Positions 1 to 10,551 of a stretch of 64,000 nt of DNA are shown piece after piece. The stretch lies in the NCBI GenBank assembly GCA_047967505.1, contig CM106538.1; one strand, given 5' to 3'. Source of the DNA: Dipteris shenzhenensis (lineage: Eukaryota > Polypodiophyta > Polypodiopsida > Gleicheniales). The number at the start of each line of letters is the position of its first letter. The stretch's first letter is position 1. The position numbers and the translations under genes are program-made. The notes beneath the pieces were generated by a model that was not told where the DNA came from, did no database searches, and saw only the letters and a program-made list of their open reading frames with translations.

Positions 1-244
1 CATACAATTGAATGCATGCTAGATCAAGGCCTGTGGTCCTCTATACCTGTGGTCTTGTACCTTAGACCTAGGTAAGGCCTACAATTGTGGTCCCAGACTT
101 TTGGAATGGGTGTTCATGTCTGGATATATGTGCATGGAAAGAGCATGTTTATACAATCATCGTTAGCAGATGTTTGTATTAACAGACATGCAAATTCCTT
201 TTTCAGCCAAAGTCCCGTTAGGATTCTGGTCATCGCCTGTATGT

Positions 245-405
245 ACTGTAGGCAGTGAAGGCTGATTTGTGGGTGTGCCTGCCTGCCTGAGGCTATTGTA
301 GTTTCTCCCGGTAAAATGCCACAGTACTTACGGGACTGTGCCAGAGCATTTAGCCAGGGTATGTAGGCATGGTTAGGGGCTGGTTAGGCCTGCTGTTTAG
401 GGACA
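245..405. repeat. Direct repeat, copy 1
   Basis: Shares blocks with 812-952 in the same order and orientation: CTGATTTGTG followed by GTGTGCCTGC, then TTGTAGTTTCTCCC, then GTATGTAGGCATGGTTAGGG. The copies are separated by about 560 bp and have diverged by substitutions and small indels. The nature of the parent repeat is unknown. Confidence 0.65.
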
Positions 406-811
406 AAGGAACAGGGCAGATTGTTGGGGAGCAGCTGACAACAGTATCTACAAAGTGCTTGCGCTCTCTTCTATTACAGGTATTCATCTTGATGATCTTA
501 CATGGTGGAGCGGGAGTGAAGCCTCAAAGTTGGATTGACTCTGATTGGGGAGGAGATCCAGGCATGAGGAGGCCTGCATCAGAACACACTTTTACCCATG
601 GATCAGGAGCATTCTCATGGAGCGGCAACTGAGGCTGAGAACTGGGCTGCTTTTGGAGCTGCATGTGAGATGGCGTGGCTGTCAATGCTACTTGGCGAGG
701 AGGCATGTTTGACGAAGGACCCGAAGCCTGTTCAGATGCTCCGTCAACAATCCAGCTCCCTGGTTTTGGTTCGACATCCAGGAGCTGAGAGTGGGTGGTA
801 CATTCCTGTCT

Positions 812-952
812 GTAGTATAGGGACTCAGGACTGATTTGTGAGTGTGCCTGCTGGACGATAGTTGTAGTTTCTCCCTGTGAAATATCTCAGGGGGGCGTTT
901 AGACAGGGTATGTAGGCATGGTTAGGGGCTGGTTAGGGCCTGTTTAGGGCTG
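812..952. repeat. Direct repeat, copy 2
   Basis: Second copy of the repeat at 245-405. It lies about 120 bp upstream of a TATA-like box at 1073, so the repeated segment may be duplicated promoter-proximal sequence of an old mobile element. That role is inference. Confidence 0.65.
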
Positions 953-1072
953 ATTATTGCCAGCTGGTTGGGGCCTGACAAGTTGACGTGTTAAACCGAC
1001 CAGCCAACCAAGGGATCTGGTCATGGGCCAGTCAGCCTGTCCAAATCAGCAGACCAGTGGCTTCCCCCCTCC

Positions 1073-1080
1073 TATAAATA
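1073..1080 (+). promoter_or_regulatory. TATA-like box
   Basis: TATAAATA sits in the context CCTCCTATAAATAGGG, a good plant TATA context, followed by a pyrimidine-rich stretch about 25-35 bp downstream where transcription could start. No coding region follows, so this could be the promoter of a decayed LTR or a chance match. Confidence 0.35.
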
Positions 1081-2039
1081 GGGCACTCTGGCCCCTCTTT
1101 TGGATCATAGAGGGGTCAGTTTCTGCCACTGTTTGTACCCATTTAGATGCGCAGTCCAGCTTCTATTTGGAATGATTCAGAGATGTAGCTCAGGCTTTGT
1201 GTGGAGTATTCCAGGGCGCAGTTTGTGCTTTGGATTGTGTCTTCCCGTTGTGGTAGTAAAGAGCTGAGTTTTTCCAGTAGATATTTCTTGCAGTCTATTG
1301 CGCAGTTGTACTGTCTAATCGCAGCACCGTGTCTCTCTAATTGCATTTCTACATCTCTCTTTCATATGTATATTCCACTGCATACGCTGACAACTCCAGT
1401 AAGCTGATATTGTGATAATTTTTAAAATAAATAGCAGTGTGTGGCCCTCTTAGCGAGCTTTTCTAAGTTTTTGCCTTAGTAGACACTAATGAAATAATCT
1501 TGCTTTGACAAGCCGGACAAAGAGAGGGTGGACTGCTTTTATATTAGCCTTTTTCTCTAAGTGTGGCTGCCATTCACCTTTGGAGTTCAGAGGGAAACTT
1601 AGCATGAAGGCATGGATGGACAAGAGCAAAAGAATGAGCAGTTTCAACCTCATGTTCATTGGTAAGATAAGAGAATGACTCCATCGTGGACTAGCTAATA
1701 TGACACCCCCCCATCAATGTCATCTGCACCCAACAACAGCACAAACAATTTTGTGAGCATAAGCTACTAGGCATGTTCTTAATGTGTGGAAGGGTGCTCA
1801 TGTCGCAGTAACCAGGCCCTGCTATGTGAAGGTGAAGTGGTGAAGTGGTGATCGTACCAGATGTCCATGATGTTGATTGGCCTTGGCTGCTCTCTGATTT
1901 CTTGTATTTTGTTGACCTGTTCTGAATCCTACATTGCACTGCAGAAGACCACCTCTTCCCTGTTCTCATGTGGCACATATTTCAAAGCTTCTTTACTAGG
2001 CAGGATGGGTTGAACTAAACTAACTAATTGTTCCTATAT

Positions 2040-2170
2040 CAGACCATTAGTTTGGATGTTGACGCGGCCTTTTTGAAGCAAAGGCGGCAGTAGGATCAGT
2101 AGGATATAGTTTGGACCAGCTGTCATGGTCTTGCAACTTTTTGTGAAATTAACTAGGGGAGGATGTTGGG
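2040..2170 (+). mobile_element. Possible scrap of a copia-like element
   Basis: Bases 2052-2075 read LDVDAAFL, close to the reverse-transcriptase motif of Ty1/copia elements (family A here has [10 protein letters not shown]). About 80 bp further on, AGGGGAGGA at 2155-2163 followed by TGTTGGGG resembles a polypurine tract next to the TG start of a 3' LTR. The intervening pol sequence is absent and no matching 5' LTR was seen. Both pieces are short and could be coincidental. Confidence 0.25.
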
Positions 2171-2644
2171 GTTAAGAGATGTCGACTAGCATGCACAACG
2201 GCGTGCTAGCTTAGATAGCTTAGATGAAGATAATCAACGGGAGGGGGGCTTGTGACATCAGCATCACAAATCAGATAGGGCATATTTCTCCATTTGGGCT
2301 AATCTTGCATACAAACCGTCGATCATAAATGGAGTACCATATGATGCTGCATATTAGGACTGGTCTTGTTAAGGAGAAACGTAACATAGGTAAGAGTGCC
2401 ACTTGGGTTTTTTGGAGAGGATCTAAGGAGAATGCATAGATGGAAGTCGAAGCAAGTGTCTCCAGCGCAAATGTGAAAAGGACAATTGAAGTTTTGAATG
2501 CCGTTACACTTGCACAACTGTCTCCCTCTAAGCCGAAATCAATTGGATGCAGTTGTCTTTGCATGGTCACTAACCTCTTGCAAATAATCCTGAATCTCAA
2601 ATGTGTTTGTGGCAGGATTGATAACCAAGAGAAAATTGTAGCAC

Positions 2645-2663
2645 TGTGTGTGTGTGTGTGTGT
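2645..2663. repeat. (TG)n microsatellite
   Basis: A run of about nine TG dinucleotides just outside the left inverted repeat of the foldback element that follows. Confidence 0.9.
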
Positions 2664-2680
2664 ACCCGAGCAGTTGATAG

Positions 2681-3905
2681 CACGGGCAAAAAAAGCGAGT
2701 GAGTCCAAAAAGGCGAGCGAGAATTTGTTGTAGCGAAAGGAAAATTAAGCAAGCAAAGAAATAATCTAAGTGTCCCATAAAATAATTGCTTGAGTAGAAG
2801 TATTCAAAAGGGGGGTTATGTGTCACGTTTATTGAAATTGAGAAGTCTAAAGCTAAATATTATTTTAATGTGATACCATTTGGGTTTGGCAATTATTCGA
2901 GGGGGTCACATCATAAACATGTAACATAGCTCCCGAGCGTAATTAAAAGGTAGAGGATGTTAAAATTTGCTTATTTTTTTTGCCAAAATAGACAGTGTCT
3001 TCTCGCTCCCAATTATGGGAAACCTTGCTTTAAATTTGGTATACCAAATCAGCCCAAATTTCATAAAATTCATATTTTGATGCGCATAATTTTTTAAGAT
3101 GGTGCAAAAAGGCATGATATTCATGTAAATCATGCCTTATTCATGTAAATCATGCCTTGTTATTTGATTTGATGTGTAACATTATGCCATTTGAATTTGA
3201 CAATCAAAAGGTGCAAGGATGTCAAAAACTTGTCTTTTGGGCCAAAACAACTAAATTTTGCCAACTTGCAAAGATATAGGGATGTGCAAATGCCATTTTT
3301 TGGGCCAAAACAAGGAGCGCACCTTGTTTTGGTCCAAAAGATGATATTTTCACTTCCTCTATCTTTGAATTACAAGTCCAAATGGGGTCATGTTACATAT
3401 CAGATCAAATGGCAAGGCATGATTTAGATGATTTTCATGCCTTTTTGCACCATCTAGTAAAATTTCATACACCAAAATATTAATTTATTTTTGCACTAAC
3501 AAAGAAACATGGGTTTTGTTCCATGAGTGAATAGAGTTAAGAAAGCTAGCATTTACATATGCAAGGAATGTAGACTAGTCCATTCAAGGAGTCCTTGGAA
3601 ATTCCCACTTGTGTGGAAGGTTGCATTGATGATCTCAATTACTATGGTGGAAAGAGAGAACTTGATTCCAGTAGGGTTTGTCTTTGATACTAATGATAAC
3701 TTGGCAATGAAACATACCAACTCTCTTATGGGGGATGTGAAATTAGTGTTAGTGGCTTTAAAGTTATATGCATATTTAACCTTTTAGCATTGAGAAAACA
3801 TATGGAATTTTGAATAAATTATATTTTTTTCTACTCAAATTTATAAATCATTTATTGTTTTGTATCACTCGATTTTTTTTGCTCGCTCGCTTTTTGTTGC
3901 TCGTA
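2681..3905. mobile_element. Putative non-autonomous foldback DNA element
   Basis: The ends form imperfect terminal inverted repeats of about 45 bp. The left end (2681-2727) carries GCGAGTGAG and GCGAGCGAG separated by A-rich tracts. The right end (3863-3905), read on the other strand, carries GAGCAACAAAAAGCGAGCGAG then ATCGAGTGA. A second, longer inverted repeat lies inside. There is no transposase ORF. The arrangement suits a MITE-like or foldback transposon, but I could not define a clean target-site duplication and cannot name the superfamily. Chance similarity of the A-rich ends is the main alternative. Confidence 0.4.
3099..3458. repeat. Long internal inverted repeat
   Basis: Left arm 3099-3202 and right arm about 3372-3458 are reverse complements over some 90-100 bp, sharing AGATGGTGCAAAAAGGCATGA, TAAATCATGCCTTG, TTTGAT and TGTAACAT. 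The left arm has an extra 20-bp tandem copy (TTCATGTAAATCATGCC twice). The loop is about 170 bp and holds a twice-repeated TTTTGGGCCAAAACAA motif. RNA from this segment would fold into a long imperfect hairpin. Confidence 0.8.
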
Positions 3906-4243
3906 TTATTGTAATCCTCGATAGAGCAATGACATGGCATGTCAGTGAATGGTAGACATGAGTAGACAACCACGAATAATGAAGCAAAGTTACAGATTGG
4001 CAGAGGGGCAAACATACTTGTAGAGCTGCAGATTTCGGTAGATAACAGAGGCAAAGGAGCTACATACATGGCATGCAGGCATGTTGGCACGTGATGTATG
4101 CAATAGAATTGTGTGAATCTCATGTGGCACAATTGCACTATTGTGGTTGCTCTTGGTGCCATGATTGCAACTTTTGCTGTAGGAGTTTCCTCAAATTTTT
4201 TTAAGTTAATTTTGCTTCATTTGGGTTGTAGTTTGTATTGTTT

Positions 4244-4301
4244 TGCACATTTCTTTGGAGTTTTATCGTTGCTAAACGATACAACTCCAAAGAAGTGCGC
4301 A
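4244..4301. repeat. 27-bp near-perfect hairpin
   Basis: Arms 4244-4270 and 4275-4301 are reverse complements with about three mismatches around a GCTA loop, and share the core CTTTGGAGTT. The same core returns in direct orientation at about 4364-4380. It may be a small foldback repeat; no function can be assigned. Confidence 0.85.
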
Positions 4302-7300
4302 CACAACCCCAAAGAAGGAGGTGTGTGCTTGTTTGTGTTATTGCAATTCATGTAGACCCCTACTTCTTTGGAGTTGTATTGTTCGGCCATCTGCACCAGA
4401 AAGTTTATTGAGAAGTCAATCTCAATGAACTTCATAAGCAAGAAGACTTCATTTCTAAACTCCATCTCTTTCTCCTTCTTCTTATACAAAACCATCCACT
4501 TTGCCTTTTTGCTTCCCCCCCTCCTCGCATCTTTTTAAATTCTCCACCTCAAACAATGTCGGATTACCTTATTGTGTTCCTGTGTCTAACAAAATCTCTT
4601 ATACATATGTCCGTCAATCCAACAAATATCTCGATCAGCTTCCAAAAGAAAGTTCTACAAAAAGGTCTTGGCTTTCATCTATATACATATGCAAATTCTA
4701 GCCACAAGTGTAATCGTTTCAATCTGTACCATTTTCTCTTATTAGACTTGAACAAATTTTCACTAGAATAACAAATCTGTCGGTGAATAGGAGATGAATT
4801 TTGTTTCACTGTCTAACATAGCATGTCTAGTGAACATCTTTGCACATTGTTCCCACGCCTTTTTTGGAGTTTTCTCATTTCTTTATTGTCCTATCGTTCC
4901 AACTTAGAGCGACGATGTTAAGGTTTGTTCTCGTTTGAATTCTCAACTCTGGAACCCTCAACTTTTTGATCCGCTTTCTATTGAGATCCGATTCACCTTG
5001 TTGTTGACTCTCTTATTGTCATTAGTTATTTTTGCAAGTTTGAGTAAGTTAGATTGCTGTGGTCTCGCGAGAAAGAGCACTACCAAAAAAGATTAAAGTT
5101 CACTTTAATATTTCCTACTCACAACCATGCTTGAATTAATTCCTTTGGTTTTTGAGACCTTAATCTCCAACCTTTCAAAAATTATTTTTTAGTGACCAGG
5201 GATTTATAATTCTAGATAGCCAAAGTTTGCTTGGTACTCGCAGATGTTTGGTTTATTTTGGGTAGGCCTAATGAATATCATTCACTTTCTTTTGTTCTTT
5301 CTATGCCTTGACTATATTCAATCATCAATGCCCTTACACAGTTCTAACTTGACTATGATCACATCCCCTAGTTGCAACCTTGGCCTTGTTTAACATAGAT
5401 ATGCGAAAATTGAATAGAACCGGCTTTATAGGTCTTGACCAATTCATTATACTGATAGTAAATGATGGTTTTGGCAGTGTTGTATGGGTGCTATATCAAG
5501 CTCTATAGAAGATTAAATGGATGAATTGATAGTCGATTGCTAAGATGTGGTTGAAATTGTGAATTTCCTCCTCCCTAGTGATTGGTTTAGAGATGCTTTG
5601 ATGATGGCATGAGAAAGCATGAGAACCTTCAAGGGAGTAAATTTCAAGGGCCATTACAATTTTGATGTATTCTTGTAATCAAATGCCTCCATCTTCTCCC
5701 ATTTTTTTGCTTTCCTTATACTAGATGTTTTTATTTGTAGATCCTCAGAACTCAGAGGCCTATAAGGGTAATCAAGATGCAAGCATTTGCTATACCAAGG
5801 TTATTACAAGGGCTCGAGGTAGAACTAAAAGCAGAATGACCCTTACAGATTTATCTTTCACAATGTATCAATAATCTTTAATGCACATGTCTAATGTCTT
5901 ATGTGTTTTATATGTGAGATCTAGATTGAATGGTGTCTAAATTCAAACGTGCACTTTATCTCCTTCAATTTTTGGGACACAACCCCTATTTCATCATCTT
6001 GAACATTGAGTCACAATCCTCAAAAGGAAATCGAATCAACCTCCAACAATTGTAACAACTTGAGCCAACAATGGAACAAGGAGATACTAAACTATCAACA
6101 CCCAAGGTTCTTGGTGAGTATCCAAACCCCCTCACTAGAAAATAGAAGCTTTAGTCCACAAATGTTAAGCTAAATTTGAGCAATGGCTAAGGGATAGACA
6201 CCATACATGCCAACTACACCCTTATATTGCCACCCTAGAAACCAATAAATACAATAAATACACTAAATAGGGTAGATGAGGAGATATCCATAGATTAGAC
6301 AGAACCCACCAAATCTACTAGATGAGGAGCTGTCCATAGATTAGACAAAAGCCACCAAATCTACTAGATTAGAAGTTTGAGGAAGATTTGGTGATCCATT
6401 CGCTTAGAGAAGAAGGCAAACGATCTTCTTATGCCTTTGGAGAGCCAATCCCAACCATCATGGTGTTATTGGCCTGGTTAGTCTAACCACCTTGGTTTCC
6501 ATGAAGTCAAGATTGTACATAAGTTGGTCAACCATTATGATTGAAATTATGAGTTATAAACTGTGGGGAACCCTAGTTACAAGTTGTATGGAATTCTAAT
6601 ATAAATAAAGTGGAAAGTTTTTCTATCTATTAAGTTGTTATATGTTTGACCCATATGGAATATTCCAAATGAATGAAAAGTAGCTACTTGTTTTGGAATT
6701 GTTATTCTATAGTATGAATTGATGCATCTTGTAATGCAATGCATGCACATATGGTATATACATTCAAAGTTATGAAAACATAGATGTATTGGAAAGCATA
6801 TGCAACACATGTATGGAAATAATGTCAACACATGTGTTGAATATTACATGCAATGGAAGAAAGCACATGATGAATCATCTTTTGATTACATCTTTATGAT
6901 AGCATTCAACATGATACTACTAATCTCCACTTCTCGAAGTGTGTTGTGATGCCATGGAAAGAATGAACAACATGCTTAAGGAAGATGGAAGTTCTAAACA
7001 AAGGCCTTTGATGGGTCTATACAAGACCTATATGGTAAGGGTGGGCTATTCTCCTATTAGCATTGGTTAGTTGGGTTATTTGGCAAGGACTCCCATATAC
7101 CTAACCACAATGTTGGAAGTGGACAAATTGTCTTAGTGGCACATAGCCCATTTGGGTCTAGATGAGGCCTAACCTTAAAATTAAGAAGATCCACTTTCCA
7201 AATCGATCACACTTGAAGGATGGTATTGTACATAAAAACCCATGTTAACACTCATAGAAAACATCTTCTAGATAGCCCTTTGTGTGCTACATAGTATGCT

Positions 7301-7553
7301 CTAAAGCCTATCCAATCACATCTTGAATCCGAGCCATAGGACAAAAGTTATCGCCAAAAGTGTGATGGGAATGAAAGGAACTTAATTAAGATTAATCCTT
7401 ATATTTATCCTAAGGTTAAGTCCTAAGAGTAATCGATTGTCTCAGTTATCAATTTTTTATAAAGAGATCCAACCATGAAGCTCTCACCATCAATTTTTAC
7501 ATAGCTAGATGATGCCCAAAATAGGATGCACCACTTTCCCTCGATGGAAAGCT
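4302..7553. other. Unannotated AT-rich DNA
   Basis: Apart from a 46-bp tandem duplication at 6274-6365 I see no coding frame, RNA gene or recognisable mobile element. The sequence is moderately AT-rich with frequent stops in all frames. The short open frames around 4500-4770 and 6577-6831 have no recognisable motif. Confidence 0.6.
6274..6365. repeat. 46-bp tandem duplication
   Basis: Two adjacent copies starting at 6274 and 6320. Both begin AGATGAGGAG, contain CCATAGATTAGACA and end CCACCAAATCTACT, with a few substitutions between them. Confidence 0.85.
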
Positions 7554-7761
7554 TTGAGAGAGGTAGGGATAGATAGAGAGAGACAGAGAGAGACAAAGAG
7601 GGAGGGAGAGAGAAAGAGAGAGAGAGAGAGAAAGAGCGAGAGAGAGAGAGGTGTTGGGACAGAGTGTTGCTGCGCGAAACTGAGAGAGAGAGAGAAAGAG
7701 TGCAAAGGATAGAGAGGGGAGAGAGAGAGGTGTAGGGAGAGATTGCCGTTGCCACTGGAGG

Positions 7762-7799
<38 letters not shown>

Positions 7800-7903
7800 G
7801 AGAGGAGAGGAGAGAGCAAAGGAGAGGGAGGGGAGAGAGAGAGGTGTAAGGAGAGAGTGTTGTAGCCACCACGGCAATGCGAGAAAGAGAGTGAGAAAGA
7901 GCG

Positions 7904-7986
<83 letters not shown>

Positions 7987-7993
7987 GAGACTC

Positions 7994-8039
<46 letters not shown>

Positions 8040-8043
8040 GGGG

Positions 8044-8086
<43 letters not shown>

Positions 8087-8160
8087 GGGGAGAGGGAGAG
8101 AGAGAGAGAGAGGTAGGGGGAGGTGAAGGGAGAGATTCCCACTGTCACGGCCGCGGTAGC

Positions 8161-8196
<36 letters not shown>

Positions 8197-8197
8197 G
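7554..8197. repeat. GA-rich complex satellite, block 1
   Basis: Nearly pure (GA)n broken by short non-GA cores in a fixed order: GGTGTTGGGACAGAGTGT, then GTGCAAAGGATAGAGAGG, then GAGCAAAGGAGAGGGAGG ending in CCACGGCAATGCGAG, then a long GA tract, then a core with CACGGCCGCGGTAGCG. The same cores recur in the same order at 19000-19507, 14310-14760, 38010-38470 and 40590-41000. The block ends at GGGGTAG, where the A1 LTR begins. Long Leu-Ser or Arg-Glu open frames here are only the translation of GA repeats. Confidence 0.95.
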
Positions 8198-8551
8198 TGT
8201 TGAGATATCGAGCTCCACTCCACTCGTGATATGCCAAGGTGACTATTGTGCATTTATGTCACCGACTTGTTAGCTGCAAATGTGGTTGGTACACCGCCCA
8301 TGAATAATAGCTGGATGACAGCTATCTTTATGTACTCTAGTTAGTGGCTCAGTTTGTATGCCACCTTAGTTAGCTGAGTTTGGTTTGAGAGCCACATATA
8401 GGGTTCACCTATTCTTTTGTACGTAGAGTTCTTTTGGCTTACACAATTAAGAAGAGGAAAACTGTTTTCAGCCTCCACCTTTGTGTATATTCCCCCATTG
8501 TGTATGTGAGAAAGCTACAAGTGAGACTCCTTCTCTCCCACTCTTTTCACA
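8198..8551 (+). mobile_element. Family A copia, copy A1: 5' LTR
   Basis: An LTR of 354 bp from TGTTGAGATATCGAGCTCC to CTCTTTTCACA, matching six other family A LTRs in the window. It has one CCACT duplication near its start (CTCCACTCCACTCG). It is followed directly by a primer-binding site, so it is the 5' LTR. The left flank is GA satellite. There is no 3' LTR for this copy; the element is cut off within gag at 9165. Confidence 0.95.
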
Positions 8552-8563
8552 TGCTATCAAAGC
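8552..8563 (+). promoter_or_regulatory. A1 primer-binding site (decayed)
   Basis: TGCTATCAAAGC is a two-mismatch version of TGGTATCAGAGC, the site complementary to the 3' end of plant initiator tRNA-Met used to prime Ty1/copia reverse transcription. The intact form is seen at 21796 and 54478. Confidence 0.85.
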
Positions 8564-9165
8564 CAAGTTCGTGGTAAGAAGCTCAAGAAAGCAAACCAAA
8601 TTCACGGTGTCCTAGTAAGAGGATCAATGTTGCTTTCCTTATTTTTCGAGGTTCGGGAGCAAATCTCTGAAGGTAGCTCAGTCGCAAAGTGCAAGAGTGC
8701 ACTGTCTCAGATTGGGACGCCCTTCGCGATGTGGCAAGAGGGTAGTATATGCTACGGGTCTGTTTCGAGGCCCGTTTTTTGATTCGAGGCCATTTTGGGA
8801 CCCGTTTTGGTGGCGGAAGTTTTCTGTAGGCACTCAGGAAAGTGCCCTGTTTTTGCTGTGCGACCACTGTTCTGCAGGTTAGTGAAAAGTTATCGCAAAA
8901 ATTACATCGTATGCCTGTGCGCAGAGATATTGGGAGTGACAGAATCATTCCTATTGCATGTTGATGCATAATCGTCACTAGGAGGTGACTGTGTGGTCAA
9001 ATACCACTCTCGTCAGTTTTGCAGATTTGCCCTTCTGAGGCAGAAGTTGTGTTTTTCTTCCAATGACAGAATATTTTGCAATGTTCTATAATGGCGTCTG
9101 ATGTTCTTTCACAGATTGTCACTAAAGAGCTTGACAAGAACAACTTCCAAGCATGGAAGTTTAGA
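8564..9165 (+). pseudogene. gag: A1 leader and first 25 codons of gag
   Basis: The 5' leader runs to an ATG at 9091. The frame then reads MASDVLSQIVTKELDKNNF and on to QAWKFR, the start of family A Gag (compare A4 at 22069, where CAG to TAG breaks the same seventh-to-eighth codon region). At 9165 the reading switches abruptly from TTTAGA into (GA)n, so the rest of gag and all of pol are missing. Here the CAG codon that became a stop in A3 and A4 is intact, so A1 keeps an ancestral state. The leader is longer than in A3 and A4, which carry deletions, and A1 shows the fuller form around 8720-8830. Confidence 0.85.
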
Positions 9166-9417
9166 GAGAGAGAGAGAGAGAGAATGAGATAGATAGATAG
9201 ATAGATGGATAGAGAGAGAGAGAGAGACAAGTGAAGGGAGAGACACGAAAGCGAGAGAGCAAGAGAGAGAGAGAGAGGTGACGGGAGAGAGGGAGGGGGA
9301 GAGAGACGGCAGCATGCGCGCGAGAGAGAGAGGGAGGTAGAGAGAGAGGGAGAGAGGGAGAGAGGGAGAGGTAGGGAGAAAGAGAGAGGTAACGGGAGAG
9401 AGTGCCGCTGCCACACG

Positions 9418-9457
<40 letters not shown>

Positions 9458-9500
9458 GAAGGGAGAGAATGTCACTCCCACGGGAGCGCGACATAGATAG

Positions 9501-9562
<62 letters not shown>

Positions 9563-9694
9563 ACACACACACACACACACACACAGAGGTCAAGGGAGCG
9601 ACGCCGAAGTGAGAGTGTGAGAGAGAGAGAGAGGTGAAGGGAGAGAGGAGGGGGTGAGAGAGACAGCAGTGCACGTGTACACTGCACGTGTACA

Positions 9695-9749
<55 letters not shown>

Positions 9750-9823
9750 AGAGAGAAGAGAGAAGGAGAGGGAGTAGGGAGAGAGAGAGAGAGAGGTAAA
9801 GGAGAGAGAGTGCCACTATCACA

Positions 9824-9892
<69 letters not shown>

Positions 9893-9960
9893 GGGAGAGA
9901 CAGAGAGAGCAAAGGAGAGGGGAGGGCAGAGAGTGAAGTGTAGGGAGAGAATGCCAATGC

Positions 9961-10010
<50 letters not shown>

Positions 10011-10072
10011 GAAGGGAGGGAGTGCCACTGCCACGGGACCACGACATAGATAGATAGATAGAGAGAGAGAGA

Positions 10073-10110
<38 letters not shown>

Positions 10111-10164
10111 GAAGGGAGAGAGCCAGAAAGAGAGAGAGGTGAAGGGAGAGACACAACAACACGC

Positions 10165-10209
<45 letters not shown>

Positions 10210-10256
10210 AGGGAGCAGAGAGAGAGAGGTGTAGGGAGAGAGTGCCACTGCACAAC

Positions 10257-10293
<37 letters not shown>

Positions 10294-10344
10294 GTGTAGA
10301 GAGAGAGTGCCATTGCCGCGGCAACATGAGAGTGAGTGAGAGAA

Positions 10345-10377
<33 letters not shown>

Positions 10378-10407
10378 CAGAGAGACAGAGAGACAGAGGA
10401 GGGAGCA
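9166..10407. repeat. GA-rich complex satellite, block 2
   Basis: GA tracts interrupted by cores such as GCCACTGCCACGGGACC followed by (GATA)n at about 10025, GACGGCAGCATGCGCGCGAG at 9305, an (AC)n run at 9560-9584, and a small palindromic core at about 9665-9695 (GCACGTGTACAC twice). It is purine-rich on the + strand like the other blocks. The left edge fuses to A1 gag; the right edge is the N gap, so its true length is unknown. Confidence 0.95.
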
Positions 10408-10507
10408 NNNNNNNNNNNNNNNNNNNNNNNNNNNNNNNNNNNNNNNNNNNNNNNNNNNNNNNNNNNNNNNNNNNNNNNNNNNNNNNNNNNNNNNNNNNNN
10501 NNNNNNN
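10408..10507. other. Assembly gap (100 N)
   Basis: Exactly 100 N, the conventional placeholder for a gap of unknown size. GA satellite lies to the left and a minus-strand family A LTR start to the right. Any ORF spanning it is meaningless, and the adjacency of the two sides is not proven. Confidence 0.99.
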
Positions 10508-10551
10508 TATCACGAGTGGAGCTCGATATCTCAACACTTCCCCTCGAGCTC
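10508..10551 (-). mobile_element. A2 3' LTR start and polypurine tract
   Basis: Bases 10508-10536 are the reverse complement of TGTTGAGATATCGAGCTCC and the following bases; 10537-10551 give the polypurine tract GAGCTCGAGGGGAAG on the minus strand. This primes plus-strand DNA synthesis in LTR elements. Confidence 0.9.

Larger units (their letters stand above)
1..2039. other. Gene-free DNA, probable old repeat remnants
   Basis: No coding region could be supported. The short open frames here (60-95 codons) match no family I recognise and lack a consistent frame. The stretch contains a direct repeat pair and a TATA-like box followed by a pyrimidine-rich leader-like sequence, which is what a decayed LTR or other promoter-bearing repeat would look like. 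This is inference only; no second LTR copy was found inside the window. Confidence 0.5.

Noticed and set aside
369-834. Two plus-strand frames of 78-87 codons
   Set aside because: No start context, domain or repeat conservation; composition is unremarkable and the frames overlap each other.
1691-1978. 95-codon minus-strand frame
   Set aside because: No recognisable motif and no neighbouring support.
4501-4771. Overlapping 66- and 71-codon frames
   Set aside because: AT-rich, unconserved inside the window, no recognisable features.
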